This document shows positions 1 to 6,961 of a DNA stretch of 23,320 nt, piece by piece (position 1 is the stretch's first letter; each line of letters starts with the position of its first letter). The stretch spans positions 1-23,320 of the forward strand of contig DAOUBF010000048.1 of assembly GCA_034432795.1 (NCBI GenBank), read 5' to 3'. The DNA is from DAOUBF01 sp034432795 (GTDB lineage: Bacteria > Chloroflexota > Anaerolineae > DSLN01). Made by a program: the position numbers and the translations under genes. A model generated the notes under the pieces. That model made no database searches. It was given only the letters and a program-made list of their open reading frames with translations, and had not been told where the DNA came from.

Positions 1-101
1 ACATGTTTGCCCATGTTGAGCAGGGGGCTGCGGAGTCAACGACCTATGGGTTTGACGTCACCATCCAGGTCAACCAGTGGAACGAGAGCCAGTGTCCCTA
101 G
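1..101 (+). CDS. C-terminal end of an exported protein (partial), paralogue of the next gene
   Basis: The reading frame enters from outside the window and stops at TAG 99-101. The visible tail contains VEQGAAE followed by YGFDV. This closely matches the end of the next gene product (VEQGAAE, then YGFNV), so the two are neighbouring members of one family, presumably substrates of the signal peptidase encoded downstream. The 5' part is missing. An ATG at position 3 is in frame but is almost certainly internal. The gene is followed by a perfect GC-rich palindrome that may act as a terminator. Confidence 0.7.
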   Translation, partial: MFAHVEQGAAESTTYGFDVTIQVNQWNESQCP

Positions 102-112
102 TGGCGGTCGCA

Positions 113-140
113 GGGGGCGGGGGAGCGCTCCCCCGCCCCC
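113..140. terminator. Perfect 28-bp GC-rich palindrome, possible terminator or mRNA-stabilising hairpin
   Basis: GGGGGCGGGGGAGC at 113-126 is followed directly by its exact reverse complement at 127-140. As RNA it would form a 12-bp stem with a GCGC loop. It lies 11 nt after the stop of the upstream partial gene. No U-tract follows, so classic intrinsic termination is not assured. It could instead be a processing or attenuation hairpin between two related genes. Confidence 0.45.
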
Positions 141-169
141 ACCCCCGCCGGAGTGAACGGTGAGGTGTC

Positions 170-742
170 ATGCGGAGAACCATAGCGGGTGGCGCTGTCC
201 TCTTTGTCCCTATTGCGCTGATGCTGCTGAGCTTCGGCCTGGCCTATAGCCTGTGGCCGGAGGCGCTGGTGGTGCAGGGGAGCGTCAGCGCGGCGGGGAC
301 AGGCAGGACAGGCCCAGTCTGGTTCTTCCGCTCGTGCGATGACCCGGAGGCGGGGGGCAAGGATGTGGCCACCTGGGCAGTTGAACCCAACGGTCGCGAC
401 CAGACCGCCTTGCGGATGCGGGTGAACAACGCTTACCCCGGTTACCAGGTGTATTGCGAACTGCACCTGGCCAACAGCGGGAACGTCCCGGTGGAGGTGA
501 CCGGGGTCAATGTGCTTAACCCCAACCCCCAGGCGCTGACGGTGACGGCCCAGGAAGACCCGGCGCAGGCAAGCAAAGTGCTGCGCCCCTGCGGCTTCAC
601 CCCGACCTGGGGCACCCGGCCTTCGCGCGTGCCCGCCCTGTGCCGCACCGAAGTCCAATTGACCCTCCAGGTTGAACAGGGCGCGGCGGAGAACAGCCGC
701 TATGGTTTCAACGTGGAGGTGAGGGTTGAGCAGGTGCCGTGA
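170..742 (+). CDS. Exported SipW-type substrate-like protein
   Basis: This 190-aa protein has a short basic N-terminus (MRR), one hydrophobic segment at about residues 7-28, then an extracytoplasmic region. Residues after the membrane segment (SLWPEALVVQGSVSAAG) resemble the processed start of TasA/camelysin-type proteins that depend on SipW. Four Cys residues lie in the exported part (about residues 56, 96, 142 and 159), so disulfides are possible. The C-terminus repeats that of the partial gene upstream. The stop codon lies 9 nt before the signal peptidase ATG, which strongly suggests the peptidase processes this product. A GTGAGGTG Shine-Dalgarno-like stretch precedes ATG 170. The precise function (fibre, pilin-like or matrix protein) cannot be read from sequence. 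Confidence 0.75.
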   Translation: MRRTIAGGAVLFVPIALMLLSFGLAYSLWPEALVVQGSVSAAGTGRTGPVWFFRSCDDPEAGGKDVATWAVEPNGRDQTALRMRVNNAYPGYQVYCELHLANSGNVPVEVTGVNVLNPNPQALTVTAQEDPAQASKVLRPCGFTPTWGTRPSRVPALCRTEVQLTLQVEQGAAENSRYGFNVEVRVEQVP

Positions 743-751
743 GGACTGCGG

Positions 752-1975
752 ATGAGGGCTGAAGCGACAGGAGACCTGGGGTTGCCGAGGCGCAGGCTGG
801 CATTGACGCTGTCCCGCTGGGGATGGGCGCCGGTTATCGGCTGGCTGGTACTGCTCTTTTATGCCAGCCATGCCCTTTTGCCCCAGGTTGCCCCGGCGGA
901 TGTGAACATTTATATCCTCCAGCCCCTGCTGTGGTCCTCGTTAGGGGCGCTGGCCCTGGGGCTGTGGCGGCAGGAGGACCGCGCCGCCTTCCCCAGAGAT
1001 CGCTGGCTGATCGCGCTGGCGGTCCTGGCGGGGCTGTTCCAGGTGACCCTGTTCGTCCTGGCCGGGCTGCTGGCGGGCTTTGGCCGCTCCCCCTACGCCC
1101 GCCAGATCCACCTCGTCGCGCTGAATCTGTGGTTTGTGGGGACACGGCTGGCCGGGCTGGAACTGGCCCGCTGGTATCTGGTGAAGTCGTTAGGGCGGCG
1201 TTCCACGTTCCTGGGCGTGGCCCTGGCCTGGCTGATGCTCTCCGTGGTGAGCCTGCCGATGGCCGGCTTCGGCCAGCTCCGCGAGGCGGAGACGGCCTTT
1301 CGCTTTTCAGGTCGCCTGATCCTGCCCACCGCAGCCGAGAACCTGCTGGCTACTTATCTGGCCCTGGTGGGTGGCCCGCTGCCCGCCCTGGCCTACCGGG
1401 GGACCCTGGCAGCCTACGAATGGATCTCGCCCATCCTGCCCAACCTCCAATGGACGTTCACAGCCTTCCTGGGCACTATCGCGCCGGTCCTGGGGCTGCT
1501 GATCGTGCGTGACCTGTTGGGCTGGCGTGTCACCGCGCACGGGGGCGCCCAGGCTCGCAGGGCCTCTTCCGGCACGGGCTGGGTGATGCTGGCCGTGTTT
1601 GTTGTCTTCCTGGTCTGGTTCAACGCCGGCCTCTTCGGCGTCCGCCCGGCCCTGATCAGCGGCATCAGCATGGAACCCACGATCAGAGCCGGTGACATCG
1701 CCATCACGCGCCCGGTCTCGCCCGATGAGGTCCAGGTGGGCGACATCGTGCGCTTCCGCCAGGGGAAGACGGCGATCCTGCACCGCGTGATAGAGATTCA
1801 GCAGGAGAATGGCAAGACCATCTTCATCACCCAGGGGGATAACAATAACAGCGCCGATGAGCCTTGGGAGGCGGATCAGCTTGAGGGCGAATTGGTGTTG
1901 GTGATCCCCAAAGTGGGCTGGGTGGCTATCTTCTTGAAGCAATTCATCGGGGGCGTGGCGAGGCTCTTGAGGTAG
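752..1975 (+). CDS. Signal peptidase I, SipW/ER type, with polytopic membrane domain
   Basis: This 407-aa protein has an N-terminal membrane domain of several hydrophobic helices (about residues 25-260), one further helix at about 275-295, and a C-terminal S26 peptidase domain. The catalytic serine lies in GISMEP (Ser306). The second catalytic residue is His in AILHRVIE (His344), where classical bacterial LepB has Lys. This Ser-His dyad defines the SipW/archaeal/ER-type enzymes. The downstream GDNN and PWEAD boxes are also present. The long polytopic N-terminus is larger than in Bacillus SipW. A TGAGGAC ribosome site overlaps the upstream stop codon, so translation is probably coupled to the exported-protein gene. 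It should cleave the exported proteins of this locus at the membrane. Confidence 0.9.
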   Translation: MRAEATGDLGLPRRRLALTLSRWGWAPVIGWLVLLFYASHALLPQVAPADVNIYILQPLLWSSLGALALGLWRQEDRAAFPRDRWLIALAVLAGLFQVTLFVLAGLLAGFGRSPYARQIHLVALNLWFVGTRLAGLELARWYLVKSLGRRSTFLGVALAWLMLSVVSLPMAGFGQLREAETAFRFSGRLILPTAAENLLATYLALVGGPLPALAYRGTLAAYEWISPILPNLQWTFTAFLGTIAPVLGLLIVRDLLGWRVTAHGGAQARRASSGTGWVMLAVFVVFLVWFNAGLFGVRPALISGISMEPTIRAGDIAITRPVSPDEVQVGDIVRFRQGKTAILHRVIEIQQENGKTIFITQGDNNNSADEPWEADQLEGELVLVIPKVGWVAIFLKQFIGGVARLLR

Positions 1976-1990
1976 AGGCAGGGAAAGGCC

Positions 1991-2332
1991 ATGGTACAGA
2001 TGCGTTCGGCGCTGCGTGTGCTGTTTATGATACTGGGGCTCCTGGCCCTGATCCTGGCGCCAATGGCACTGATCCCGGCGGTTTCCGGCCTGTGGTCAAA
2101 GACGCTGGGCATCAGTGGGCAGGTCGGCATAGCCACATTGACCCCAACTCCTATGAAAGCAGATCCCTGCCTGTACAACCCCGATAGCAGCACGGAACTG
2201 TGCAAGGCAACGCCAACATCGCCTCCGGCCAAAGAGCCGAAGCCGACTGCATCTGTCCCTGCGCCTGTTGTCACCCAGGTCCCTGGGCCATTCTTCCGTT
2301 ACACCCCACGCCCGGCTGACATCATCCCCTGA
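1991..2332 (+). CDS. Small membrane-anchored Pro/Thr-rich protein with SipW-type N-terminus
   Basis: This 113-aa protein has one N-terminal hydrophobic segment (about residues 7-32) and a low-complexity tail rich in Pro, Thr and Ala, with two Cys residues. I do not recognise a named family. Just after the membrane segment it reads GLWSKTLGISGQVGIA. This shares the L-W-x3-L-x-[VI]-x-G-x-V-x2-A spacing with the exported protein at 170-742, so it may be a third substrate of the same signal peptidase. GGGAAAGG lies just before ATG 1991. A second ATG at 2000 is possible. The gene follows the peptidase by 15 nt and is probably in the same operon. Confidence 0.65.
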   Translation: MVQMRSALRVLFMILGLLALILAPMALIPAVSGLWSKTLGISGQVGIATLTPTPMKADPCLYNPDSSTELCKATPTSPPAKEPKPTASVPAPVVTQVPGPFFRYTPRPADIIP

Positions 2333-2346
2333 GCCTGAGGCAGGAC

Positions 2347-2736
2347 ATGAAGGCGCTGCTGGTGGGGTGTGATGCACGCACCGCCCTTTCTATTCACCTG
2401 GCGCTGCAACTCCGCTGGCCGGAGGCCGCAGTCGTCCAGGAGGCCACGCGACGCCAGGGGTTGCAGGTCTTGCGCGATGTTGCTCCCAACCTGGTGTTTG
2501 TCATGACCGGCCCCGCCCCCTCCGACCTGGATGACCTGGAGTTTCTCCAGGCGGCACGGACGACATCCTCGGCTGCGCTCTTCGCCCTGTCCAGCCAGCC
2601 CAGCGACACCGAGTTGACGGCAACGCTGGCAGCCGGCGCCGACGCCTACCTCAGCCTGCCGATCAACGGGCCTGAACTCCTGGCGAAAACCATCGCCGTC
2701 CTGCGCCGTGCCCCCGGACCGCACTTCATACGCTGA
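2347..2736 (+). CDS. Receiver-only atypical response regulator (pseudo-receiver)
   Basis: This 129-aa protein has the fold pattern of a response-regulator receiver domain and nothing else. It is roughly half identical to the first 120 residues of the regulator at 3109-3819. The residues needed for phosphorylation are gone: the first acidic position reads VGCD rather than VDDD, the phospho-acceptor position holds Met53 (NLVFVM), and the conserved Lys is Leu in YLSLPIN. It therefore cannot use the standard Asp-phosphate switch and may act by constitutive dimerisation or by binding its paralogue. It starts 14 nt after the upstream stop behind a GAGG-containing site. No remnant of a DNA-binding domain is visible after the stop at 2736. 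Confidence 0.75.
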   Translation: MKALLVGCDARTALSIHLALQLRWPEAAVVQEATRRQGLQVLRDVAPNLVFVMTGPAPSDLDDLEFLQAARTTSSAALFALSSQPSDTELTATLAAGADAYLSLPINGPELLAKTIAVLRRAPGPHFIR

Positions 2737-2808
2737 GATGGCAATACCTCCTATTACGATAATATTTGTCTGGAAATACAAAACGGGTATTTTTTAAGAC
2801 CAAGGTTA

Positions 2809-2837
2809 TTGACATTCTAACAAATTAATGCTAAGAT
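2809..2837 (+). promoter_or_regulatory. Strong sigma70-type promoter
   Basis: A perfect -35 box TTGACA (2809-2814), a 17-bp spacer and TAAGAT (2832-2837) sit in the most AT-rich stretch of the window. Transcription would start near 2844 and run toward the regulator gene at 3109, giving a leader of about 265 nt. The same box pair and spacing recur on the minus strand at 10472-10500. Confidence 0.75.
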
Positions 2838-2856
2838 AGCTATATCAATTCACTCT

Positions 2857-2937
2857 ATGATCCGGGTTCCCCCCGCCCACAGTAAACTTGTGATCAGGAG
2901 GCACATACACATTATCCACCCCCGTCGCAGCATATAG
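2857..2937 (+). other. Possible upstream ORF (leader peptide), 26 codons
   Basis: An ATG about 13 nt after the predicted transcription start opens a 26-codon frame ending at TAG 2935-2937. The product is rich in Arg and His (for example RRHIHIIHPRR). No Shine-Dalgarno site is visible. It ends shortly before the TGTGATC hairpins. It may be a chance ORF. It is recorded because its place between promoter and dyads fits a leader peptide. Confidence 0.2.
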
Positions 2938-3067
2938 TGGCTGCTTTAGGAGATCACAGGTCTGTGATCCTGAGCGCAGCAGCCCAGTCCCTGGCCAGGG
3001 CCGGGTTCTCTCGCGTGCTTCGCTGCGCTCAAAGAACAGTTCTGTGATCTGCCCAGGCCGGATCACA
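2889..3067 (+). promoter_or_regulatory. Structured leader with five copies of TGTGATC in both orientations
   Basis: The heptamer TGTGATC occurs at 2889-2895, 2963-2969 and 3043-3049, and inverted (GATCACA) at 2952-2958 and 3061-3067. Copies 2952-2959 and 2962-2969 form an exact inverted repeat. TGTGATCC 2963-2970 can instead pair with GGATCACA 3060-3067, enclosing an adjacent 10-bp stem (2971-2980 with 3022-3031) and the palindrome CCCTGGCCAGGG (2989-3000). 3043-3049 can also pair with 3061-3067. These pairings exclude one another, as in an RNA switch. The copies could equally be DNA operators for a dimeric regulator. This is the only notable content of the 372-bp gap between the two regulators besides the promoter and the small ORF. 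Confidence 0.5.
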
Positions 3068-3108
3068 CAGGCAGGTATGCCTTAGCCGCATCCAAGGGGG
3101 AAGGAGCA

Positions 3109-3819
3109 GTGCAGGCCTTACTCATTGGCTGCGATACACATACATGCATTTCTATTCGCCTGGCCCTGCAACTGCGCTGGTCAGAGGTTGAGATCGCCAC
3201 TGAGGCCACGCGCCGCAGGGGGCTGCAGTTCCTCAGAGGTGCTTCTCCAGATGTCGTCTGCGTCACGCTGGACACAGCGCCAGCCGACATCCACACACTG
3301 GAATTTCTCCAGGAGGCGCGGGCCATCTCCGAAGCCGTCCTGATCGCCCTGGCCCAACAGCCCAACGACCAGGAACTGATCGCCTGCCTGGAAGCCGGTG
3401 CCGATAGCTATATCCAGCTCCCCATCAATGGGCCGGCGCTATTGGCCCATATCCTGGCGGTGCTGCGCCGCACCGGCAAGCTCCAGCAGGTGGACCGGAT
3501 CAGCCTGGCCGGGGGGCGGCTGACGCTCAACCCCCTGACTTATGAGATTGACGTTGGCGGGGGACATCTCCATCTCACCCCCACCGAATTCAAACTGCTG
3601 CTCCATCTGGCCAGGGAAAGGAATCGCGTGGTCACCCACGACACGCTCCAGGACCTGGTTTGGGGCGATGACGATTCTGGCAGCCTGTACGGCCTGCGCA
3701 AGTACATCCAGCGCCTGCGCCAGAAACTGAACGCAGCCGTAGGCGACCAGGTGCAGATCGTTGCTGTCCCCTGCGTGGGCTATCAGTTGGTGGAGGACGC
3801 TTCGGAGGTGGGGGAATAG
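3109..3819 (+). CDS. OmpR/PhoB-family regulator with degenerate receiver
   Basis: This 236-aa protein has an N-terminal receiver (about 1-120) and a C-terminal winged-helix DNA-binding domain (about 133-230, with LTPTEFKLL, LRKYIQRLRQKL and VGYQL). The receiver lacks the acidic pair (IGCD), has Thr53 where the phospho-Asp belongs (DVVCVT) and Leu104 in place of the conserved Lys (YIQLPIN). It therefore probably binds DNA without Asp phosphorylation. The start is GTG 3109, supported by AAGGGGGAAGGAG at 3094-3106 and by alignment with the paralogue at 2347. It has its own promoter and a long repeat-rich leader, so autoregulation is plausible. Its last 37 bp overlap the end of the convergent glycosyltransferase gene. 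Confidence 0.85.
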   Translation: MQALLIGCDTHTCISIRLALQLRWSEVEIATEATRRRGLQFLRGASPDVVCVTLDTAPADIHTLEFLQEARAISEAVLIALAQQPNDQELIACLEAGADSYIQLPINGPALLAHILAVLRRTGKLQQVDRISLAGGRLTLNPLTYEIDVGGGHLHLTPTEFKLLLHLARERNRVVTHDTLQDLVWGDDDSGSLYGLRKYIQRLRQKLNAAVGDQVQIVAVPCVGYQLVEDASEVGE

Positions 3820-4961
3820 GCCCCCGCCCCCCTCTGCACCAGCCTGTGATACAGGCTCAGCAGTTGCCCGGCGGCGGCGGCCCAGGTGAAGCGGCGGGCC
3901 TGCTCAAAGCCCTGGGCCACCAGCCGGGCGCGCAGGCCGTCATCGCTCAACGCCTGCTCCAGCGCCTGGGCCAGCGCAGCCTCATCATGCGGGTCCACCA
4001 GCAGGGCAGCCTCGCCGGCGACCTCCGGCAACGAGGAGGCGTTGGAGACCACGGTGGGCGTGCCGCAGGCCATGGCCTCCAGCACGGGCAGGCCGAAACC
4101 CTCATAGAGCGAGGGATAGACAAACAGGGCGGCGGCGCTATACAGCGCGGGCAGGTCGGCATCGGCGACAAAGCCGGGGAAGAGGACGGAATCGCGCAGC
4201 CCCAGCCGTTCCACCTCGGCGAAGATGGCCTCGTACAGCCAGCCTTTGCCGCCGGCGATGACCAGTTGGTAATCGCGGAGCGCGGGCGACCGGCGGGCGC
4301 GGGCAAAAGCCCGGATCAGGCGGATGTAATTCTTGCGCGGCTGGAGCGTGCCCAGGCTCAGGATAAAGGGGCGGCGCAGGCTATAGCGCGCACACACCTC
4401 GGCCAGCCGCGCGGCGTCGCGCACCGGCCGAAAGGCCGCGTTTACCCCGGAGTACAACACGCTCACCTGCTCCCCCGGCACGCCGTAGAGCGTGATCAGG
4501 TCGTGGCGCGTCGCCGCCGAGTCGGCCAGGACGTGATCGGCGCGGGCCACCGAACGGGGCACGACGCGCTCCAGGTAGGCGCGTAAGGCGGGCGGCGCCG
4601 AGTCGGGGTCGCGGATGAACGACAGATCGTGGACGGTCAGCAGCGTGCGCGTGCCCCGGCGCGTGGGCGGCAGCACGAAATCGGGAGAGTGGAAGATGTC
4701 CACCGGGCCGGTGAAGACCTCCACAGGCAGGGGCAGGCCCAGGCGCTGCCACAGCCGCGCCAGCCAGGGTTCGCTGAGGCCGGTAGAGCGCAGGCGGAAG
4801 TTGGGCGCGGGCGCCTCGGCGCGTCCAGGCCGGTCCTGGACCAGCAAAACATAATCGTTGACCGGGTCCAGCGCAGCCAGGGCCTGGACCAACTCACGGG
4901 TGTAGCGCCCAATGCCCCCGCGCTGGCGCACCGCTGCGGTGTAGTCAATAGCGATGCGCAT
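3783..4961 (-). CDS. GT4-family glycosyltransferase
   Basis: This 392-aa protein is a GT-B fold glycosyltransferase of the GT4 type. It has an N-terminal acceptor domain with GGIGRYTREL, the FILSLGTLQPRKNY hinge, a sugar-nucleotide domain with VIAGGKGW and LFPGFV, and the EGFGLPVLE (E-x7-E) donor-binding motif followed by CGTPTVVSNASSLPEV. It probably adds a sugar, perhaps mannose-like, from a nucleotide donor on the cytoplasmic side. The start is ATG 4961, giving MRIAIDY, rather than an in-frame ATG 72 nt upstream that would overlap the GtrA gene. It follows that gene by 4 nt as the last gene of the polysaccharide operon. Donor and acceptor cannot be told from sequence. Confidence 0.85.
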   Translation of the reverse strand: MRIAIDYTAAVRQRGGIGRYTRELVQALAALDPVNDYVLLVQDRPGRAEAPAPNFRLRSTGLSEPWLARLWQRLGLPLPVEVFTGPVDIFHSPDFVLPPTRRGTRTLLTVHDLSFIRDPDSAPPALRAYLERVVPRSVARADHVLADSAATRHDLITLYGVPGEQVSVLYSGVNAAFRPVRDAARLAEVCARYSLRRPFILSLGTLQPRKNYIRLIRAFARARRSPALRDYQLVIAGGKGWLYEAIFAEVERLGLRDSVLFPGFVADADLPALYSAAALFVYPSLYEGFGLPVLEAMACGTPTVVSNASSLPEVAGEAALLVDPHDEAALAQALEQALSDDGLRARLVAQGFEQARRFTWAAAAGQLLSLYHRLVQRGAGAYSPTSEASSTN

Positions 4962-4965
4962 CCCA

Positions 4966-5511
4966 CTACACGTCGTTGTATGTCCAGAAGCGGTTGGCGA
5001 AGAAATTCCAGAACAGGACGATGACGGTGGCACAGATCAGCGCCAGGTTGGCGCCTATGGCCAGCCCGGTGCGTTCGCCCAGGATGGGCCGGAGCAGGGC
5101 GATGAATACGCCATCCAGCGTGCGGAAGACGACCTGGTTGATGCCCAGCCCCACCAGGCTGACCAGCAGGAACTGGCCCAGTTGGCGATGCACGGCCTTA
5201 GAGCGCGAGTCAGGGTAGGTCCACAGGCGATTCCAGGTGAAGTTGCTGACGACGGCCAGGCTGAAGGAGATGGCCTTGGCCAGGCCGCGCTCCATCTCGC
5301 CGGTGAAGTGGAAGCCCAGGAAGAGCAGGTTGAACGTCCCGGCGTCAACGACGAAGCCGATGCTGCCAACGATCAGAAATTTAATGAAGCGCTTAAGTTC
5401 CTTGCGCTTGCCCGGGATCCGGTCCAGCCGGCGCATGAGGGCCGGGGGGATGGGCAACCGATCGATCAGGCGGTCGGCAAGCGACCTATCGCTGGTGGTG
5501 ATCTTGGCCAT
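4966..5511 (-). CDS. GtrA-like membrane protein
   Basis: This 181-aa protein matches the GtrA/DPMS family: a basic N-terminal segment, then FIKFLIVGSIGFVVDAGTF, three further membrane helices, and the hallmark NFTWNRLWTY and NFFANRFWTY motifs. Family members flip or present polyprenyl-linked sugars at the membrane. The chosen start is ATG 5511. TTG 5517 lies just upstream and ATG 5436 just downstream, and no clear ribosome site separates them. The start lies inside the end of the O-antigen ligase-like gene (overlap of 26 bp), which suggests translational coupling. With the GT4 enzyme just downstream it probably forms a lipid-linked sugar transfer module. Confidence 0.85.
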   Translation of the reverse strand: MAKITTSDRSLADRLIDRLPIPPALMRRLDRIPGKRKELKRFIKFLIVGSIGFVVDAGTFNLLFLGFHFTGEMERGLAKAISFSLAVVSNFTWNRLWTYPDSRSKAVHRQLGQFLLVSLVGLGINQVVFRTLDGVFIALLRPILGERTGLAIGANLALICATVIVLFWNFFANRFWTYNDV

Positions 5512-6961
5512 AAGCAATCGCAGTCAATAGCCCCAGCAGGGCGCCAATATGCAGATAGACGCCGTTGACATACAGGTTATCCACCAGATTGTGCACGCTC
5601 AGGTGCACCCACGCGCCGAGCAATCCGAGCACCAGCCCGCGCCCCAGGCCCTGTGCCCGGCCCAGGTTGCGCAGGGTGAGCGCGATCACCAACGCCCAAA
5701 AGACGAGATACGCGGCCAGGCCGATCAGCCCGGTCTCGGCTGCGAAGTTCAGGTAGATGTTGTGGGCATGGCCCAGGGCGTTGGGCCAGTTGAGCCGGGC
5801 ATAGGCGGGATAGACCGGTTCGTAATTGCCCAGGCCGACGCCCAACCAGGGATGGTCGCGCAGCATGTCCACCGCCGCGCCCCAGTGGGCCAGGCGGTCC
5901 AGCACGGCGAAATTGGCCTCGGTAATGCCCACGCCACGCACATCGTAAACCTGGGTGTACTCGCTGAAGCCCGACAGCCGCGCTACCAGGCTCTCAGGCA
6001 ACAGGCCCGCCCCCCAGGCTATCGCGCCCAGGGCGATTGCGGCGAACAGCAGCACCAACCCAACCAGACGACGGCGTGGGGCAAACACCACCATCGTTGC
6101 CAGCGCCGCCAGGCTCCCCAACCAGGCCCCCCGCGACCAGGACATGATCAGGGCGACGCCCAGGGCGGCAGCGGCCAGGAGAAATAGGATTGCCCTCCCC
6201 CATCGCTTTCCCCCGGCCAGGGCCAGGCCCAACGCTACGGGCAGCAGTAACCCCATGAACCCGGCGAAGGGGTTGGGCTGCTCAAAGCTGCCATAGGCGC
6301 GGTAGAAGCGCCCCAGGATGAGGAACTCCTCCGGGCCGGTGTGACGAAAGGCGAACTGCCAGATGCCGATGCCGGCCTGCACCAGCCCCGCCAGGAGCAC
6401 CAGAGCGATGATGGCGTTGCGCCGCCGCGGGACACGGGCCTCCTCGCGCACCAGCCACATCACCGCGCCCAGCTCCAGCCACTTGAGCAACTCCTCCAGC
6501 CCATATTGCAACGACAGCGCCCCGGCCAGGGAGAACGCCCCCACCCCCAGGAAGGCCAGCAAAGCCACGTCCACAGGGCGCAGGTCGGGGCGCCCTTCCA
6601 CCTCTGCCCCCGCTTTCAGGCGACGGGAGAGGTTCCTGCGGGCGAACCAGGCTGCCAGCGTCAGGCCGAGCAACACATGGCCGATGTCCACCGGCAGCAG
6701 GCGCGGCAGGGCGATGCGTTCCAGCGCACCAAAAGGCGCCACCAGGAGCGTCACCCCCAGGCCGAAGAGCGGCTCAATCCCTGTACCGACGAGGACGATC
6801 GCACCGGCCAGGATCAGGGCGAAGGCCAGCGGCGGCAGGGCCACCGCTGCCACGCCCAACGCCAGCGCAGATAAAAGGGGAGCAACCCGGAACGGAAGCG
6901 CGTTCCAGGCGAGGATTGGCCTCCCGGCCAGTGCGCTCTGCGCCCTGATCCCGACGCTCAC
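5486..6961 (-). CDS. O-antigen ligase/polymerase-like membrane protein (Wzy_C family)
   Basis: This 491-aa polytopic protein has about 12 hydrophobic segments. It carries the family motifs SWSRGAWLG and, late in the protein, a periplasmic loop with DHPWLGVGLGNYEPVYP followed by GHAHNIYLNFAAETGLIGL. This pattern is that of the WaaL/Wzy family, which joins or polymerises lipid-linked glycans outside the membrane. The start is GTG 6961, preceded by AAGGAG with a 5-nt gap, and overlaps the stop of the UDP-glucuronate decarboxylase gene by 4 nt (GTGA). Ligase and polymerase members cannot be separated by sequence alone. A lipopolysaccharide-free organism would use it for capsule or S-layer glycan. 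Confidence 0.85.
   Translation of the reverse strand: MSVGIRAQSALAGRPILAWNALPFRVAPLLSALALGVAAVALPPLAFALILAGAIVLVGTGIEPLFGLGVTLLVAPFGALERIALPRLLPVDIGHVLLGLTLAAWFARRNLSRRLKAGAEVEGRPDLRPVDVALLAFLGVGAFSLAGALSLQYGLEELLKWLELGAVMWLVREEARVPRRRNAIIALVLLAGLVQAGIGIWQFAFRHTGPEEFLILGRFYRAYGSFEQPNPFAGFMGLLLPVALGLALAGGKRWGRAILFLLAAAALGVALIMSWSRGAWLGSLAALATMVVFAPRRRLVGLVLLFAAIALGAIAWGAGLLPESLVARLSGFSEYTQVYDVRGVGITEANFAVLDRLAHWGAAVDMLRDHPWLGVGLGNYEPVYPAYARLNWPNALGHAHNIYLNFAAETGLIGLAAYLVFWALVIALTLRNLGRAQGLGRGLVLGLLGAWVHLSVHNLVDNLYVNGVYLHIGALLGLLTAIAYGQDHHQR

Noticed and set aside
98..871. Long minus-strand ORF (257 aa) opposite the exported protein gene
   Set aside because: Low-complexity, Arg/Gln/His-rich translation typical of antisense reading in GC-rich DNA. 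The plus strand holds a coherent gene with ribosome site and family motifs.
2845..3066. 73-aa minus-strand ORF in the regulator leader
   Set aside because: It spans the inverted repeats and has no ribosome site or recognisable family. The FERSEARE-like string resembles translations of common intergenic repeats.
2889..3067. CRP/FNR binding sites (TGTGA...TCACA)
   Set aside because: The half-sites are either in the opposite order (TCACA...TGTGA) or 15 bp apart, not the 6-bp spacing of CRP. All copies continue as ATC, pointing to a different motif.
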